From GCA-002050365 sp964237235 (GTDB taxonomy: Bacteria > Acidobacteriota > Blastocatellia > Pyrinomonadales > Pyrinomonadaceae): a stretch of DNA of 64,000 nt. The notes beneath the pieces are model-generated. The model searched no databases. It worked only from the letters and a program-made list of their open reading frames with translations, and was not told the DNA's origin. Each line of letters starts with the position of its first letter. The stretch's first letter is position 1. The DNA is taken from assembly GCA_964237235.1 (NCBI GenBank), contig CAXSGY010000010.1, positions 1 to 64,000 of the forward strand, in the 5' to 3' direction. Below are positions 8,384 through 15,649 of this stretch, piece after piece. The position numbers and the translations under genes were made by a program.

Positions 8384-9115
8384 ATGAGTGTTTTTCAATT
8401 TATTCGTACTGCCCGTTTCGTCAGTTTTTCCAATAATTTTTCAGATAACGTGGATGATGTATATGATCTGGTCGCCAGAAAATTTACTGCTGTCGGAGCT
8501 TTAGTGGAAACCAGAGCGGAATGGCGCAATGTGCTGGCTGTTCGTCACTTCACGCCTGCCACAAAAGATGTTCCGAGAGGGAATTTTGATGATATGATGC
8601 TGGTGACTTGGCTCAGTGAAGGTGGTCGCAAGAACGCTCAGTATTTTGATGCTAACACCGACCCTTCATACCAGTATTCGGAAGAAGGCGCGCCGGTATA
8701 CCGGAAAGGTAAAGGTGCAGATGGACAAGATGCCAATAACGATGGCAAAAAAGACTTGGGAATGCTTCCTTTGGGCATTTATAAGTTTGGTTCAGTTCCA
8801 ACAGCAGCAAAGAACAAAGTTCTCGAATTAGTTTTCAAGCCGACTAAAGGAGTGCGTGTGTGGCGGGACATCAATCAGGACGGATATTTTACACAAGCGG
8901 ATGAAGACCTTGTAGAAAACGAGAAGCAAATGTTTGAAGGCGGCACAATGTATATCCATCGAGCATACAAAACCGGACGACCTCTTAATACCTGGTCAGC
9001 AGGTTGCCAAACTCTAAAGTATGAGGATTTTGAGGAATTCAAAAAAAGTATTCTGGCTGGTAATCAAGCCGGACAGATGGAATTTACCTATGTATTAGTA
9101 AATTTTGACGGTTAA
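8384..9115 (+). CDS. Unknown protein with HR...SAGCQ (L,D-transpeptidase-like) motif
   Basis: The 243-residue protein has a strong AGGAGG ribosome binding site. Two EF-hand-like Asp loops are visible: DANNDGKKD at about 116-124 and DINQDGYFTQADED at about 162-175. Near the C-terminus, MYIHR (about 188-192) is followed by WSAGCQTL (about 204-211). A His followed by S-x-G-C is the catalytic arrangement of YkuD-type L,D-transpeptidases and of related phage-type murein proteins, so a cysteine-dependent peptidoglycan-related activity is possible. That is inference from a short motif. There is no signal peptide, which is odd for a wall enzyme and would fit a toxin or lysis-type effector. Confidence 0.6.
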   Translation: MSVFQFIRTARFVSFSNNFSDNVDDVYDLVARKFTAVGALVETRAEWRNVLAVRHFTPATKDVPRGNFDDMMLVTWLSEGGRKNAQYFDANTDPSYQYSEEGAPVYRKGKGADGQDANNDGKKDLGMLPLGIYKFGSVPTAAKNKVLELVFKPTKGVRVWRDINQDGYFTQADEDLVENEKQMFEGGTMYIHRAYKTGRPLNTWSAGCQTLKYEDFEEFKKSILAGNQAGQMEFTYVLVNFDG

Positions 9116-9189
9116 AGATGGTAATTATTTTTTATTGAACACATTGCCAATTCATTTTCCGGTGATTTGCCGACTGAGATGGAAGAATT

Positions 9190-9828
9190 ATGAATAAAAT
9201 TTTATTAGTCTGTTTACTCGGTTTATCCGGTGCGGCGTGTACAGCGACCAACAGTAAAAATGTTGAGTCAACTATTCTTTCCCAAAACATACCGGTTGAG
9301 AGTTCATCTGTTCCTTCATCTCTAAATGATAATGATTACATTGTCAGCGAGCTTAAGCAGAAGGAAATGAAAAAATCCGCGCTCAACCGTCAACCCAAAG
9401 AAATAATTGAATATATTTTGCAGGGCGAAACCGCTGAAAAACGATTTGGAAATCCGCTTGGTAGAATAAACGTTCGCGTTGAAGACCGCGATCTCAGTTA
9501 CGACGGAAATCTTGAACGAATTATTTTTGCGAATGTCTATGGCGACGAATCAACTCCTTTATTTTATGTTTTCAGTTCAAAAAATGGAAAATGGAGCGAT
9601 TGCATATTCGAGGCAGAATTAGGATTCCCGGACGGAACTCCATTTCAAGTAGAACTTTTGGCGAAATCTAATAAAAGCGATTTTGATTTAATCAAGATAA
9701 GCGATATATATGGCGACAAGGAAGTAATGAAAGATGTTGTTTATTATCAGATGAAGAAAATTAAATATGAGATGATTGAATGCCGTAAGGTCGAAGGTTC
9801 GTCTGAAAAAACTATTCCTTGCAATTAG
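9190..9828 (+). CDS. Predicted lipoprotein of unknown function
   Basis: A 212-residue protein with a lipoprotein signal peptide (lipobox SGAAC, Cys17). A Ser/Asn-rich linker follows, then a domain beginning near residue 55 with KQKEMKKSALNRQPKEIIEY. The segment RVEDRDLSYDGNLERIIFANVYG is acidic and FG-GAP-like. I do not recognise the family. Predicted location is the periplasmic face of a membrane. It follows the SAGCQ gene by 74 nt in the same direction; both lie in the accessory patch. Confidence 0.6.
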   Translation: MNKILLVCLLGLSGAACTATNSKNVESTILSQNIPVESSSVPSSLNDNDYIVSELKQKEMKKSALNRQPKEIIEYILQGETAEKRFGNPLGRINVRVEDRDLSYDGNLERIIFANVYGDESTPLFYVFSSKNGKWSDCIFEAELGFPDGTPFQVELLAKSNKSDFDLIKISDIYGDKEVMKDVVYYQMKKIKYEMIECRKVEGSSEKTIPCN

Positions 9829-9936
9829 CCGAACCAAACTACGGGCAACATCATAAACATTTGCGTTTTTTGAAGTTGTCGAATAAATAATGCAAAGCAA
9901 GCCATTTAAAAGACGTGGACGCAAGAACTTAGTAAA

Positions 9937-10101
9937 ATGTTTTTGAATTTGTATGAAAGAGGCATTGTTTATTTTAACGATCCTGTAATTTATAATGACT
10001 CCGAATTTAAGGGCAGAGTAATTCGTTACCCGGATCACAACCATCATCTTCATATCATTTTTCCCGGCGGGCAGAGAGGAGAACATGAGGGAGAACTTTA
10101 A
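9937..10101 (+). CDS. Small ORF or gene remnant (54 aa)
   Basis: An open frame of 54 codons starts MFLNLYERGIVYFND and ends GGQRGEHEGEL, with a His-rich centre (YPDHNHHLHIIFPGG). Just upstream, in another frame, a separate start at 9889 gives MQSKPFKRRGRKNLVKCF and then stops. A single frameshift would join the two into about 70 residues, so this may be a broken gene. Its end overlaps the ribosome binding site of the next gene (ATG at 10105). I do not recognise the protein. Confidence 0.35.
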   Translation: MFLNLYERGIVYFNDPVIYNDSEFKGRVIRYPDHNHHLHIIFPGGQRGEHEGEL

Positions 10102-10104
10102 ATT

Positions 10105-10800
10105 ATGCTGCAATTAAAATCCGCGTTCTTAATGATCTTTCTAGTTATCGTTTCGGCAGGCTGTTTTAATGTTATTGCCAATCAAGACCGATTCGTTTTA
10201 ACTGGCGAAGTTAATTTAATTGAAGGAAAAGTATCGTTTGAGGACAAATGGCGACAGGCGGCAAATAATACTCAACCGGATATGAAGGAGAAAACCGAAA
10301 TTGAAGTTAGCATAAGCAACTGCGCGGGACATTTAGTCGCCGCCAAAATGATTTATCTCGGAAAATCGGTTTGGCAATCTCAAATCGTTGCCGATTCAAT
10401 TGCGCCGGATGCCGACGAAAAAATTAAAAAATGTAAATACGCGCCGACCTCGACATATAATTACGGAATGGCTTTCGCGGTCGTCAAATCGCTAAAGGAT
10501 ATTAAAAACTACAAATCAGACTCGCTCGACTTACAAAAAACTTTTTCGACTCTTCCGGCGGATATTCAATCTTGGGCAAACTGTGAAAAATCTTTGGTGC
10601 CGGAAGATTGCGTCAGAAAAGAAAAAAATACTCTTTCACTGATGGCGGGCGATAATTGGGCTGACACCGACGGCGACGGTGAAGTTGATTTGATTATCGT
10701 CAAAGGAAATTGCAACAACACAGGCGACTACACTTGCGGTAAAACCTTTAAATGGAACGGTTGGCGTTGGTTGGAAATCGCTTCTTCAAAACCGGCTTAA
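10105..10800 (+). CDS. Predicted lipoprotein of unknown function
   Basis: A 231-residue protein with a lipoprotein signal peptide (lipobox VSAGC, Cys20). The body contains two or three likely disulphide-forming Cys pairs (NCAGH, KKCKYAP, ANCEKSLVPEDC, NCNNTGDYTCGK). It also has an Asp-rich loop DTDGDGEVD near residue 192 that resembles a calcium-binding FG-GAP motif. The ribosome binding site (GAGGGAG) overlaps the end of the small ORF before it. Function is unknown; location is envelope. It is the last gene of the accessory patch. Confidence 0.6.
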   Translation: MLQLKSAFLMIFLVIVSAGCFNVIANQDRFVLTGEVNLIEGKVSFEDKWRQAANNTQPDMKEKTEIEVSISNCAGHLVAAKMIYLGKSVWQSQIVADSIAPDADEKIKKCKYAPTSTYNYGMAFAVVKSLKDIKNYKSDSLDLQKTFSTLPADIQSWANCEKSLVPEDCVRKEKNTLSLMAGDNWADTDGDGEVDLIIVKGNCNNTGDYTCGKTFKWNGWRWLEIASSKPA

Positions 10801-10828
10801 TATAATTAATTTAGTGGTTACGCAATTA

Positions 10829-10863
10829 AAAGGTAAAACAGGCTGTCAGCTTATTTTACCTTT
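10829..10863. terminator. Hairpin between convergent genes
   Basis: Arms aaaggtaaaa (10829-10838) and ttttaccttt (10854-10863) enclose a 15-nt loop that holds a further small pairing (gct/agc). The hairpin lies between the end of the lipoprotein gene (10800) and the end of the convergent glutathione peroxidase gene (10888), so it can serve both strands. On the minus strand it is A-rich before and T-rich after the stem. Confidence 0.6.
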
Positions 10864-10887
10864 CGTCCAAAATTAGCTTTTTGTAAT

Positions 10888-11472
10888 TTATTTTTTTTCT
10901 TTCAAGTATTTTTCAATCGCGCTCGTCACGGTTTCACTTTCGGGCGTTTCTTTCGATGAAAAGCGAGCGACGATTTCGCCTTTGCGGTTGACGAGGAATT
11001 TATTGAAATTCCACGAAATATCGCCCGCGAAATTCGGATTGGTTTCCTTCGATGTCAAAAATTTATAAAGCTCGGCTTGGTCTTCGCCTTTGACGGAAAT
11101 TTTGGCGAACATCGGAAACGTAACTTTGTATTTCGATTCGCAAAATTCTTTGATCTCAGATTCCGTTCCCGGTTCCTGCCCGCCGAAATTGTTGGCGGGA
11201 AAACCCAAAACTTCAAAATTCTGCGCTTTGTATTTCGCGTAAATCGCCTGCAAGCCTTCGTATTGCGGCGTGTAACCGCATTTGCTCGCCGTGTTGACGA
11301 GCAACAGAACGTCGCCTTTGTATTTTTTGAGCGCGACTTCTTTGCCGTCAATATCGCGCATTTTGAAATCCAAAACCGATTTCGCCTTTGCCTCGATTGT
11401 CGCGGAAGAATTGTAATAAAAAATCGCGCCGACGGTGATTGATAAAATTAAAATTTGTAAAATCTTTGACAT
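10888..11472 (-). CDS. Secreted glutathione peroxidase family protein
   Basis: A thiol-dependent peroxidase of the GPx family, 194 residues. The N-terminal hydrophobic segment (MSKILQILILSITVGAIFYY) suggests export or membrane anchoring. The catalytic motif NTASKCGYTPQYEGLQ has Cys in place of selenocysteine. The partner motifs FPANNFGGQEPG and WNFNKFLV supply the Gln, Trp and Asn of the active-site tetrad. Bacterial members usually use thioredoxin rather than glutathione, and this genome probably makes bacillithiol (bshC at 48084). I chose the ATG at 11472, which has GGAG 8 nt upstream. It is downstream of the SPFH gene on the same strand. Confidence 0.92.
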   Translation of the reverse strand: MSKILQILILSITVGAIFYYNSSATIEAKAKSVLDFKMRDIDGKEVALKKYKGDVLLLVNTASKCGYTPQYEGLQAIYAKYKAQNFEVLGFPANNFGGQEPGTESEIKEFCESKYKVTFPMFAKISVKGEDQAELYKFLTSKETNPNFAGDISWNFNKFLVNRKGEIVARFSSKETPESETVTSAIEKYLKEKK

Positions 11473-11509
11473 AAATTTCTCCTCAAAAAAACTCATCAAC
11501 TATAAACTT

Positions 11510-12559
11510 TTATTCGCTCAATTCGCGCGGCGAACGATTCGGGCGCGGCTGATTTTGAACGGGTTCTTTTTTCTCGCCGGTTTCGGCGAACATTTCCTTT
11601 AACGCGCCGACGCTCGATAGCATCGAAGACGTTTCCATCGGCATAAAAATCACTTTTGAATTGTTGGTTTTCGTCATATCGCGCAAGCTCTCGATGTAAC
11701 GCGCCGTGATTAAATACTGCGCAGTCTGCGCCGGATCGCCGATACTTTGCGAAATCTGCGCGATAGCCTGCGCCTCGGCAGTCGAGGCTTTCAAACGGGC
11801 ATTCGCCGCGCCTTCAGCAGACAAAATCGCCGATTCCTTTTCGCCTTCCGCTCTGGTAATCGCCGCTTGCTTTTCGCCTTCGGCGCGCGTAATCGCCGCC
11901 TGGCGTTCGCCTTCGGCTTGCAAAACCAATGCGCGGCGATTTCTTTCAGCCGTCATCTGTTTTTCCATCGTGATGCGAACTTCGTCCGGTGTCGTGATAT
12001 TTTTAACATCAATGCGCGTTACTTTTACGCCCCACTTATCGGTGGCTTCGTCGAGAATAAGACGCAGCTCATTGTTGATTTGCTCGCGCGACGAAAGCGT
12101 GTGGTCTAAATCCAGTTTGCCGACGACCGAGCGCATTCCGGTAAATGTTAATTGAACGAGCGCGCCGACCAGATCAGCGACTTCATACGCGCCTTTCACC
12201 GCGTCGGTAACTTGCCAATAGACGACCGAATCAATACTGATCATCACGTTATCGCGCGTGATGACTGCCTGCGCCGGAAGATCAATGAATTGCTCGCGCA
12301 TATCAATCTGCGTCGTTCCCGGTCGCACGTTCGACCAATAGACGGCGCGCGGAGCTTCAAAAAACGGGTAGATAATATTCAGTCCGCTGTGCGCGACGCG
12401 GTGAAATCTGCCGAGGCGTTCGATTAGCATCACGGTTGACTGCGGCACGATTTTTATCGTTTTCCAAGCGACGACCAGAAGAGCGATGCCGATAAACAGC
12501 AAGAAAATGAAACCCGCTCCGATGGCTTCAACCTGGAAAAGCAAAGTTTGTGGAAACAT
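11510..12559 (-). CDS. SPFH/Band 7 (stomatin/paraslipin-like) membrane protein
   Basis: The 349-residue protein has an N-terminal transmembrane segment (about residues 13-33). The SPFH domain follows, with IVPQSTVMLIERLGRFHRVAHSG and VDSVVYWQVTDAVKGAYEV. The coiled coil contains tandem copies of ITRAEGEKQAA (about 225-255), and the C-terminal tail carries many Pro, Arg and Asn residues. Such proteins form oligomeric rings on the cytoplasmic membrane, organise microdomains and modulate proteases. NfeD, the frequent partner, is not adjacent. It precedes the peroxidase gene by 37 nt and may be co-transcribed with it. Confidence 0.9.
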   Translation of the reverse strand: MFPQTLLFQVEAIGAGFIFLLFIGIALLVVAWKTIKIVPQSTVMLIERLGRFHRVAHSGLNIIYPFFEAPRAVYWSNVRPGTTQIDMREQFIDLPAQAVITRDNVMISIDSVVYWQVTDAVKGAYEVADLVGALVQLTFTGMRSVVGKLDLDHTLSSREQINNELRLILDEATDKWGVKVTRIDVKNITTPDEVRITMEKQMTAERNRRALVLQAEGERQAAITRAEGEKQAAITRAEGEKESAILSAEGAANARLKASTAEAQAIAQISQSIGDPAQTAQYLITARYIESLRDMTKTNNSKVIFMPMETSSMLSSVGALKEMFAETGEKKEPVQNQPRPNRSPRELSE

Positions 12560-12606
12560 TTTTTGTCCTCCGAAAAGATTTGATTAAATATAACTCAATT
12601 TCGGAC

Positions 12607-12700
12607 AATGGTAAATGCTTAACGGTCAGTGGTAAATGAGCGGCAAAATCTTTATGATTATTGATTAAGATTTACCATTTACCCTTTAGCATTGACCACT
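12607..12700. repeat. Simple-word inverted repeat (ggtaaatg type)
   Basis: The left arm (12607-12637) contains two copies of tggtaaatg around aacggtcag. The right arm (12670-12700) is its imperfect complement (tttaccatttaccc...cattgaccact); I count about 8 mismatches in 31. The element lies between the divergent SPFH and ilvA starts, and its right end is 6 nt from the ilvA ATG. Confidence 0.7.
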
Positions 12701-12706
12701 TTTTAT

Positions 12707-13939
12707 ATGTCTGTTCAACTTTCCGATATACAGGACGCGCGGCAAATTTTGGAAAACGTGATTATTCCGACACCGATTCTCGCCGACGCACGCCTTTCGC
12801 GCGAAATCGGGGCGAGCGCGCATCTGAAAGCCGAGTGTCTGCAAAAAAGCGGCTCGTTCAAAATTCGCGGCGCGTATAACAAAATTCACCGCTTGAGCGA
12901 TGCCGAAAAAAAACGCGGCGTGATTACCGCGTCCGCCGGCAATCACGCGCAGGGCGTTGCGCTCGCCGCGCAGATGCACGACATCAAAGCGACGGTCGTG
13001 CTGCCCGAATTCGCGCCTCTGACGAAAATCACGGCGACCAAATCGCTCGGCGCGGAAGTGATTATGCAGGGGAAAACCTTCGACGACGCGGTGGCGTATT
13101 CGCAAAAGCTGCGCGACGAACACGGCTATACATACGTTCACGCCTTCGACGACGAAAAAATTATCGCCGGACAGGGAACTATCGGGCTTGAAATCGCCAG
13201 AGATTTGCCCGAAGCATCGGTTATCGTCGTGCCGGTCGGCGGCGGCGGCGTGATTTCGGGCATTGCGATTGCTATCAAAAATCTTTTGCCCGACGCGCGC
13301 GTCGTCGGCGTGCAGGCGGCAAATTGCGCTCCGATGGCGCGCAGCGTCGCGGCGGGCGAAGCGGTCGAGATAAAAGCTCTGGAAACAATCGCCGACGGCA
13401 TCGCCGTCAAGCGTCCGGGCAAACTGACGATTCCGATTATCAAAGAATTCGTTGACGAACTCGTCGAAGTCAGCGAAGAAGACATTGCCCGCGCGATTTT
13501 CTTCTGCACACAGAATAATCGCCTCGTCGTCGAAGGCGCGGGTGCAGCCGGTTTGGCGGCTTTGCTTGCCGGAAAAATCAAAATTGACGCGAGCGATACG
13601 GTCTGCGCGGTTTTGTGCGGCGGTAATATTGACCCGAATCTTTTGACGAGAGTTTTGGAACAGGTTCTCGTTCGGCAGGCGCGTTACATAATGCTCAAGC
13701 TGCTCGTCGTTGACCGTCCGGGTTCGCTCGCGCGGCTGCTCGATAACGTCGCCGACGCGGGCGCGAACGTTATCGAAGTTTTTCACCGGCGCGCGATGTG
13801 GCTCGCGCCGTTCGGTCGCGTCGGCATCGAAATGCTGCTCGAAGTCCGCGACGAACAACACGCCCGCGAAGTCAATGAACATCTGAAAAATTCCGGCTAC
13901 CACGTCGAGCGCGAAGGTCAGGGCGTTTGGGAAGAATAA
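12707..13939 (+). CDS. ilvA: Threonine ammonia-lyase
   Basis: A PLP enzyme that deaminates threonine to 2-oxobutanoate, the first committed step towards isoleucine. The 410-residue protein has the PLP-lysine motif GSFKIRGAYNK (about residues 48-58), SAGNHAQGVA, the glycine-rich phosphate loop VPVGGGGVISG and a C-terminal ACT-like regulatory domain (MLKLLVVDRPGSLARLLDNV). The length with a single ACT domain matches the shorter catabolic/biosynthetic type. I chose the ATG at 12707; a TTG five codons upstream is less likely. The leader is the simple-word repeat and has no Shine-Dalgarno. A long terminator follows. Confidence 0.92.
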   Translation: MSVQLSDIQDARQILENVIIPTPILADARLSREIGASAHLKAECLQKSGSFKIRGAYNKIHRLSDAEKKRGVITASAGNHAQGVALAAQMHDIKATVVLPEFAPLTKITATKSLGAEVIMQGKTFDDAVAYSQKLRDEHGYTYVHAFDDEKIIAGQGTIGLEIARDLPEASVIVVPVGGGGVISGIAIAIKNLLPDARVVGVQAANCAPMARSVAAGEAVEIKALETIADGIAVKRPGKLTIPIIKEFVDELVEVSEEDIARAIFFCTQNNRLVVEGAGAAGLAALLAGKIKIDASDTVCAVLCGGNIDPNLLTRVLEQVLVRQARYIMLKLLVVDRPGSLARLLDNVADAGANVIEVFHRRAMWLAPFGRVGIEMLLEVRDEQHAREVNEHLKNSGYHVEREGQGVWEE

Positions 13940-13956
13940 ATTAAGCGCGGAATTTC

Positions 13957-14010
13957 AAAAAAGCGAAAGCCGCGATTAATTTGAAAACTAATCGCGGCTT
14001 TCGCTTTTTT
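13957..14010 (+). terminator. Strong rho-independent terminator after ilvA
   Basis: A perfect 22-bp stem (13957-13978 with 13989-14010; core aagcgaaagccgcgatta) encloses a 10-nt loop. The left arm starts with six A and the right arm ends with six T, so it should terminate transcription from either strand. Confidence 0.9.
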
Positions 14011-14030
14011 AATTTCTGACAATTTATATG

Positions 14031-14138
14031 AGAATCAACAGTTGAAAACATCGCGCCGTCGCGCTCGTTGCAGGCATAATGCCTCTCGCTCCAGTCCGTT
14101 GCTCCAAGAGGTTGCCGCGATTTTCAATTATTGATTCG
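14031..14138. repeat. Degenerate palindromic element
   Basis: Outer arms agaatcaacagttgaaaa (14031-14048) and ttttcaattattgattcg (14121-14138) pair with about 3 mismatches. The interior has gcgctcgttgcaggcataatgcc and ctcgctccagtccg. A related sequence lies at 23445-23560, sharing ctcgctccagtc and the tgattcgcatt end. The tgcaggca words also occur in the 57326 element. It sits between the ilvA terminator and the convergent Uma2 gene. Confidence 0.6.
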
Positions 14139-14149
14139 CATTTATGTGA

Positions 14150-14752
14150 TTACTCAAACTCGACGCGCTCGTAAACGTCCGCCAGATTCAGCGAACATTC
14201 AATCGAATCAATTTGAAAACTTTTATCCAAACCGTGATATTCCTTTAAAAGCCAATCGCCGCTTGCCTGTCTGATGTAATGTTCGACGACGGGTTCGTCC
14301 TGCCAGATTAAAATGTAATCGCTCAAAGTCGGATTAAACATTCGGTAACGCGTGAACTTTACGCCGCGGTCGAAATCAGCCGTTGATTCGGACAAAACTT
14401 CGATAATTACCGTCGGATTCAAAACAACGTCCTTATGTTTGTCGTGATATTCCGGCTCGCCGCAAATCACGACGACATCGGGATAAGAAATCATTCCTTT
14501 GCCGAGACGTTCCTTCAATGCGCCGCTTTTTATTTTCGTGTCTTTAATTCGCCCGCGACAATTTGTTCTGCGAAGCTGATTGTGCAATATTCCGGCGATG
14601 TTCATTGAAACGTCGCCGTGTCGCGGACTCTCGCCCGCCATCGCGTAAATTTCGCCGTCAATCAATTCGCTTCGCTCATCGGCTTCGCGTTCGTATTTGA
14701 GATATTCTTCGACGCTAAAATAAGGATTCGATTTTACTTTTGCCAATGCCAT
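14150..14752 (-). CDS. Uma2 family (DUF820) putative endonuclease
   Basis: The 200-residue protein matches the Uma2 family. The N-terminus reads FSVEEYLKYEREADERSEL followed by IDGEIYAMAGESPRHGDV. The restriction-like core is spread over SYPDVVVICGEPE (catalytic Asp) and NPTVIIEVLSEST (Glu), and the segment TADFDRGVKFTRYR follows. The fold is PD-(D/E)XK. The family is widespread in Acidobacteria and cyanobacteria, and its biological role is not established. It stands alone between palindromic repeats and the DUF2490 gene. Confidence 0.9.
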   Translation of the reverse strand: MALAKVKSNPYFSVEEYLKYEREADERSELIDGEIYAMAGESPRHGDVSMNIAGILHNQLRRTNCRGRIKDTKIKSGALKERLGKGMISYPDVVVICGEPEYHDKHKDVVLNPTVIIEVLSESTADFDRGVKFTRYRMFNPTLSDYILIWQDEPVVEHYIRQASGDWLLKEYHGLDKSFQIDSIECSLNLADVYERVEFE

Positions 14753-14809
14753 AATGATTAAATCTTAACTTAATTTCGCTATACTCAAAAGCAAAATCCG
14801 CTGCATAAA

Positions 14810-15493
14810 TTACCTGAGTTTAAATCTTAAATTCAAACTGATGCCGTTGACGTTGATCGAGCTTTGGTCGTTGCGGATATAGGCGATGTCGAGCGTGGTT
14901 TTTTTATTGAGGCGGCGCGTGATGCCGGCGAAGAATTCGTTTTGAATCCAGATTTTCGAGTGCGTGTCGAAATATCCCTCTTCGGAAATAACCGGCGAAA
15001 ACATTTCCTTGCCCTTGTATTTTACGGGGCGCGAAACCTGTATGCGCTGGCGGTATAAATTTAAATCCTGCCTGCCGTTGCGAAAGCGATGCTCAAACAT
15101 ATTGCGGTCGCGGAAGGTGAAATCGCGCCACGTCAGCGAAAAAATTCCGCCGGTGAAAAATCTGGTTTCGTAACGGCGGACGTTTTTGACGATTTCGTCT
15201 TTGCGATACATTCCGCCCGCGAGCAGCGACGCATATTTGTTAAGGCGAAAATCGAGCGTCACGGCTGCGCGGTTGTCAACTAAATCGAGATTGCTTCTAC
15301 CGATGCGAACGATGCCGCTGAAAGTCGCCGTGATCAGATCAACGGTTTTGCCCTTTTCATTTTTTTTCTGTTTCAAAGGCGCGATGATTTGCGTTTCGTT
15401 CCAGGACTGAAACCGCGCGGGAATCGGCGCGGCTTGCGCGAATACGCGCATCGAACTAAAAAGAGCGATTGAAAAAATAATCAGCAGACGCAT
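14810..15493 (-). CDS. DUF2490 family outer-membrane-type protein
   Basis: The 227-residue protein has a signal peptide (MRLLIIFSIALFSSMRVFAQA). It is then almost entirely beta-strand-like, with alternating residues, and ends in the aromatic/basic strand SINVNGISLNLRFKLR. SWNETQIIAPLKQK and the RNMFEHRFRNG...YRQRIQVSRP region fit DUF2490, a predicted outer-membrane barrel family of unknown function. I chose the ATG at 15493; the frame extends 45 codons upstream but only the later Met gives a proper signal peptide. It follows the transglycosylase gene on the same strand. Confidence 0.8.
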   Translation of the reverse strand: MRLLIIFSIALFSSMRVFAQAAPIPARFQSWNETQIIAPLKQKKNEKGKTVDLITATFSGIVRIGRSNLDLVDNRAAVTLDFRLNKYASLLAGGMYRKDEIVKNVRRYETRFFTGGIFSLTWRDFTFRDRNMFEHRFRNGRQDLNLYRQRIQVSRPVKYKGKEMFSPVISEEGYFDTHSKIWIQNEFFAGITRRLNKKTTLDIAYIRNDQSSINVNGISLNLRFKLR

Positions 15494-15649
15494 TTTATTT
15501 CGGCGTGTTACAAAAAAGTTAAAAAATGTTACAAGCAGAATAAAGGCAACGAGCGAAATCGGCAAGGCGGCTTTGAAAATTACAAAAAGCGCGGGCGATT
15601 TGAATTTAAATCGTCCGCGCTTTTCCATTAAAACAAAATAAATTTAGAG

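Noticed and set aside
12686..13903. A 405-codon open frame antisense to ilvA
   Set aside because: It mirrors a well-supported threonine ammonia-lyase gene; its composition is the Arg/Asp/Phe-rich type expected from the complement of this codon usage.
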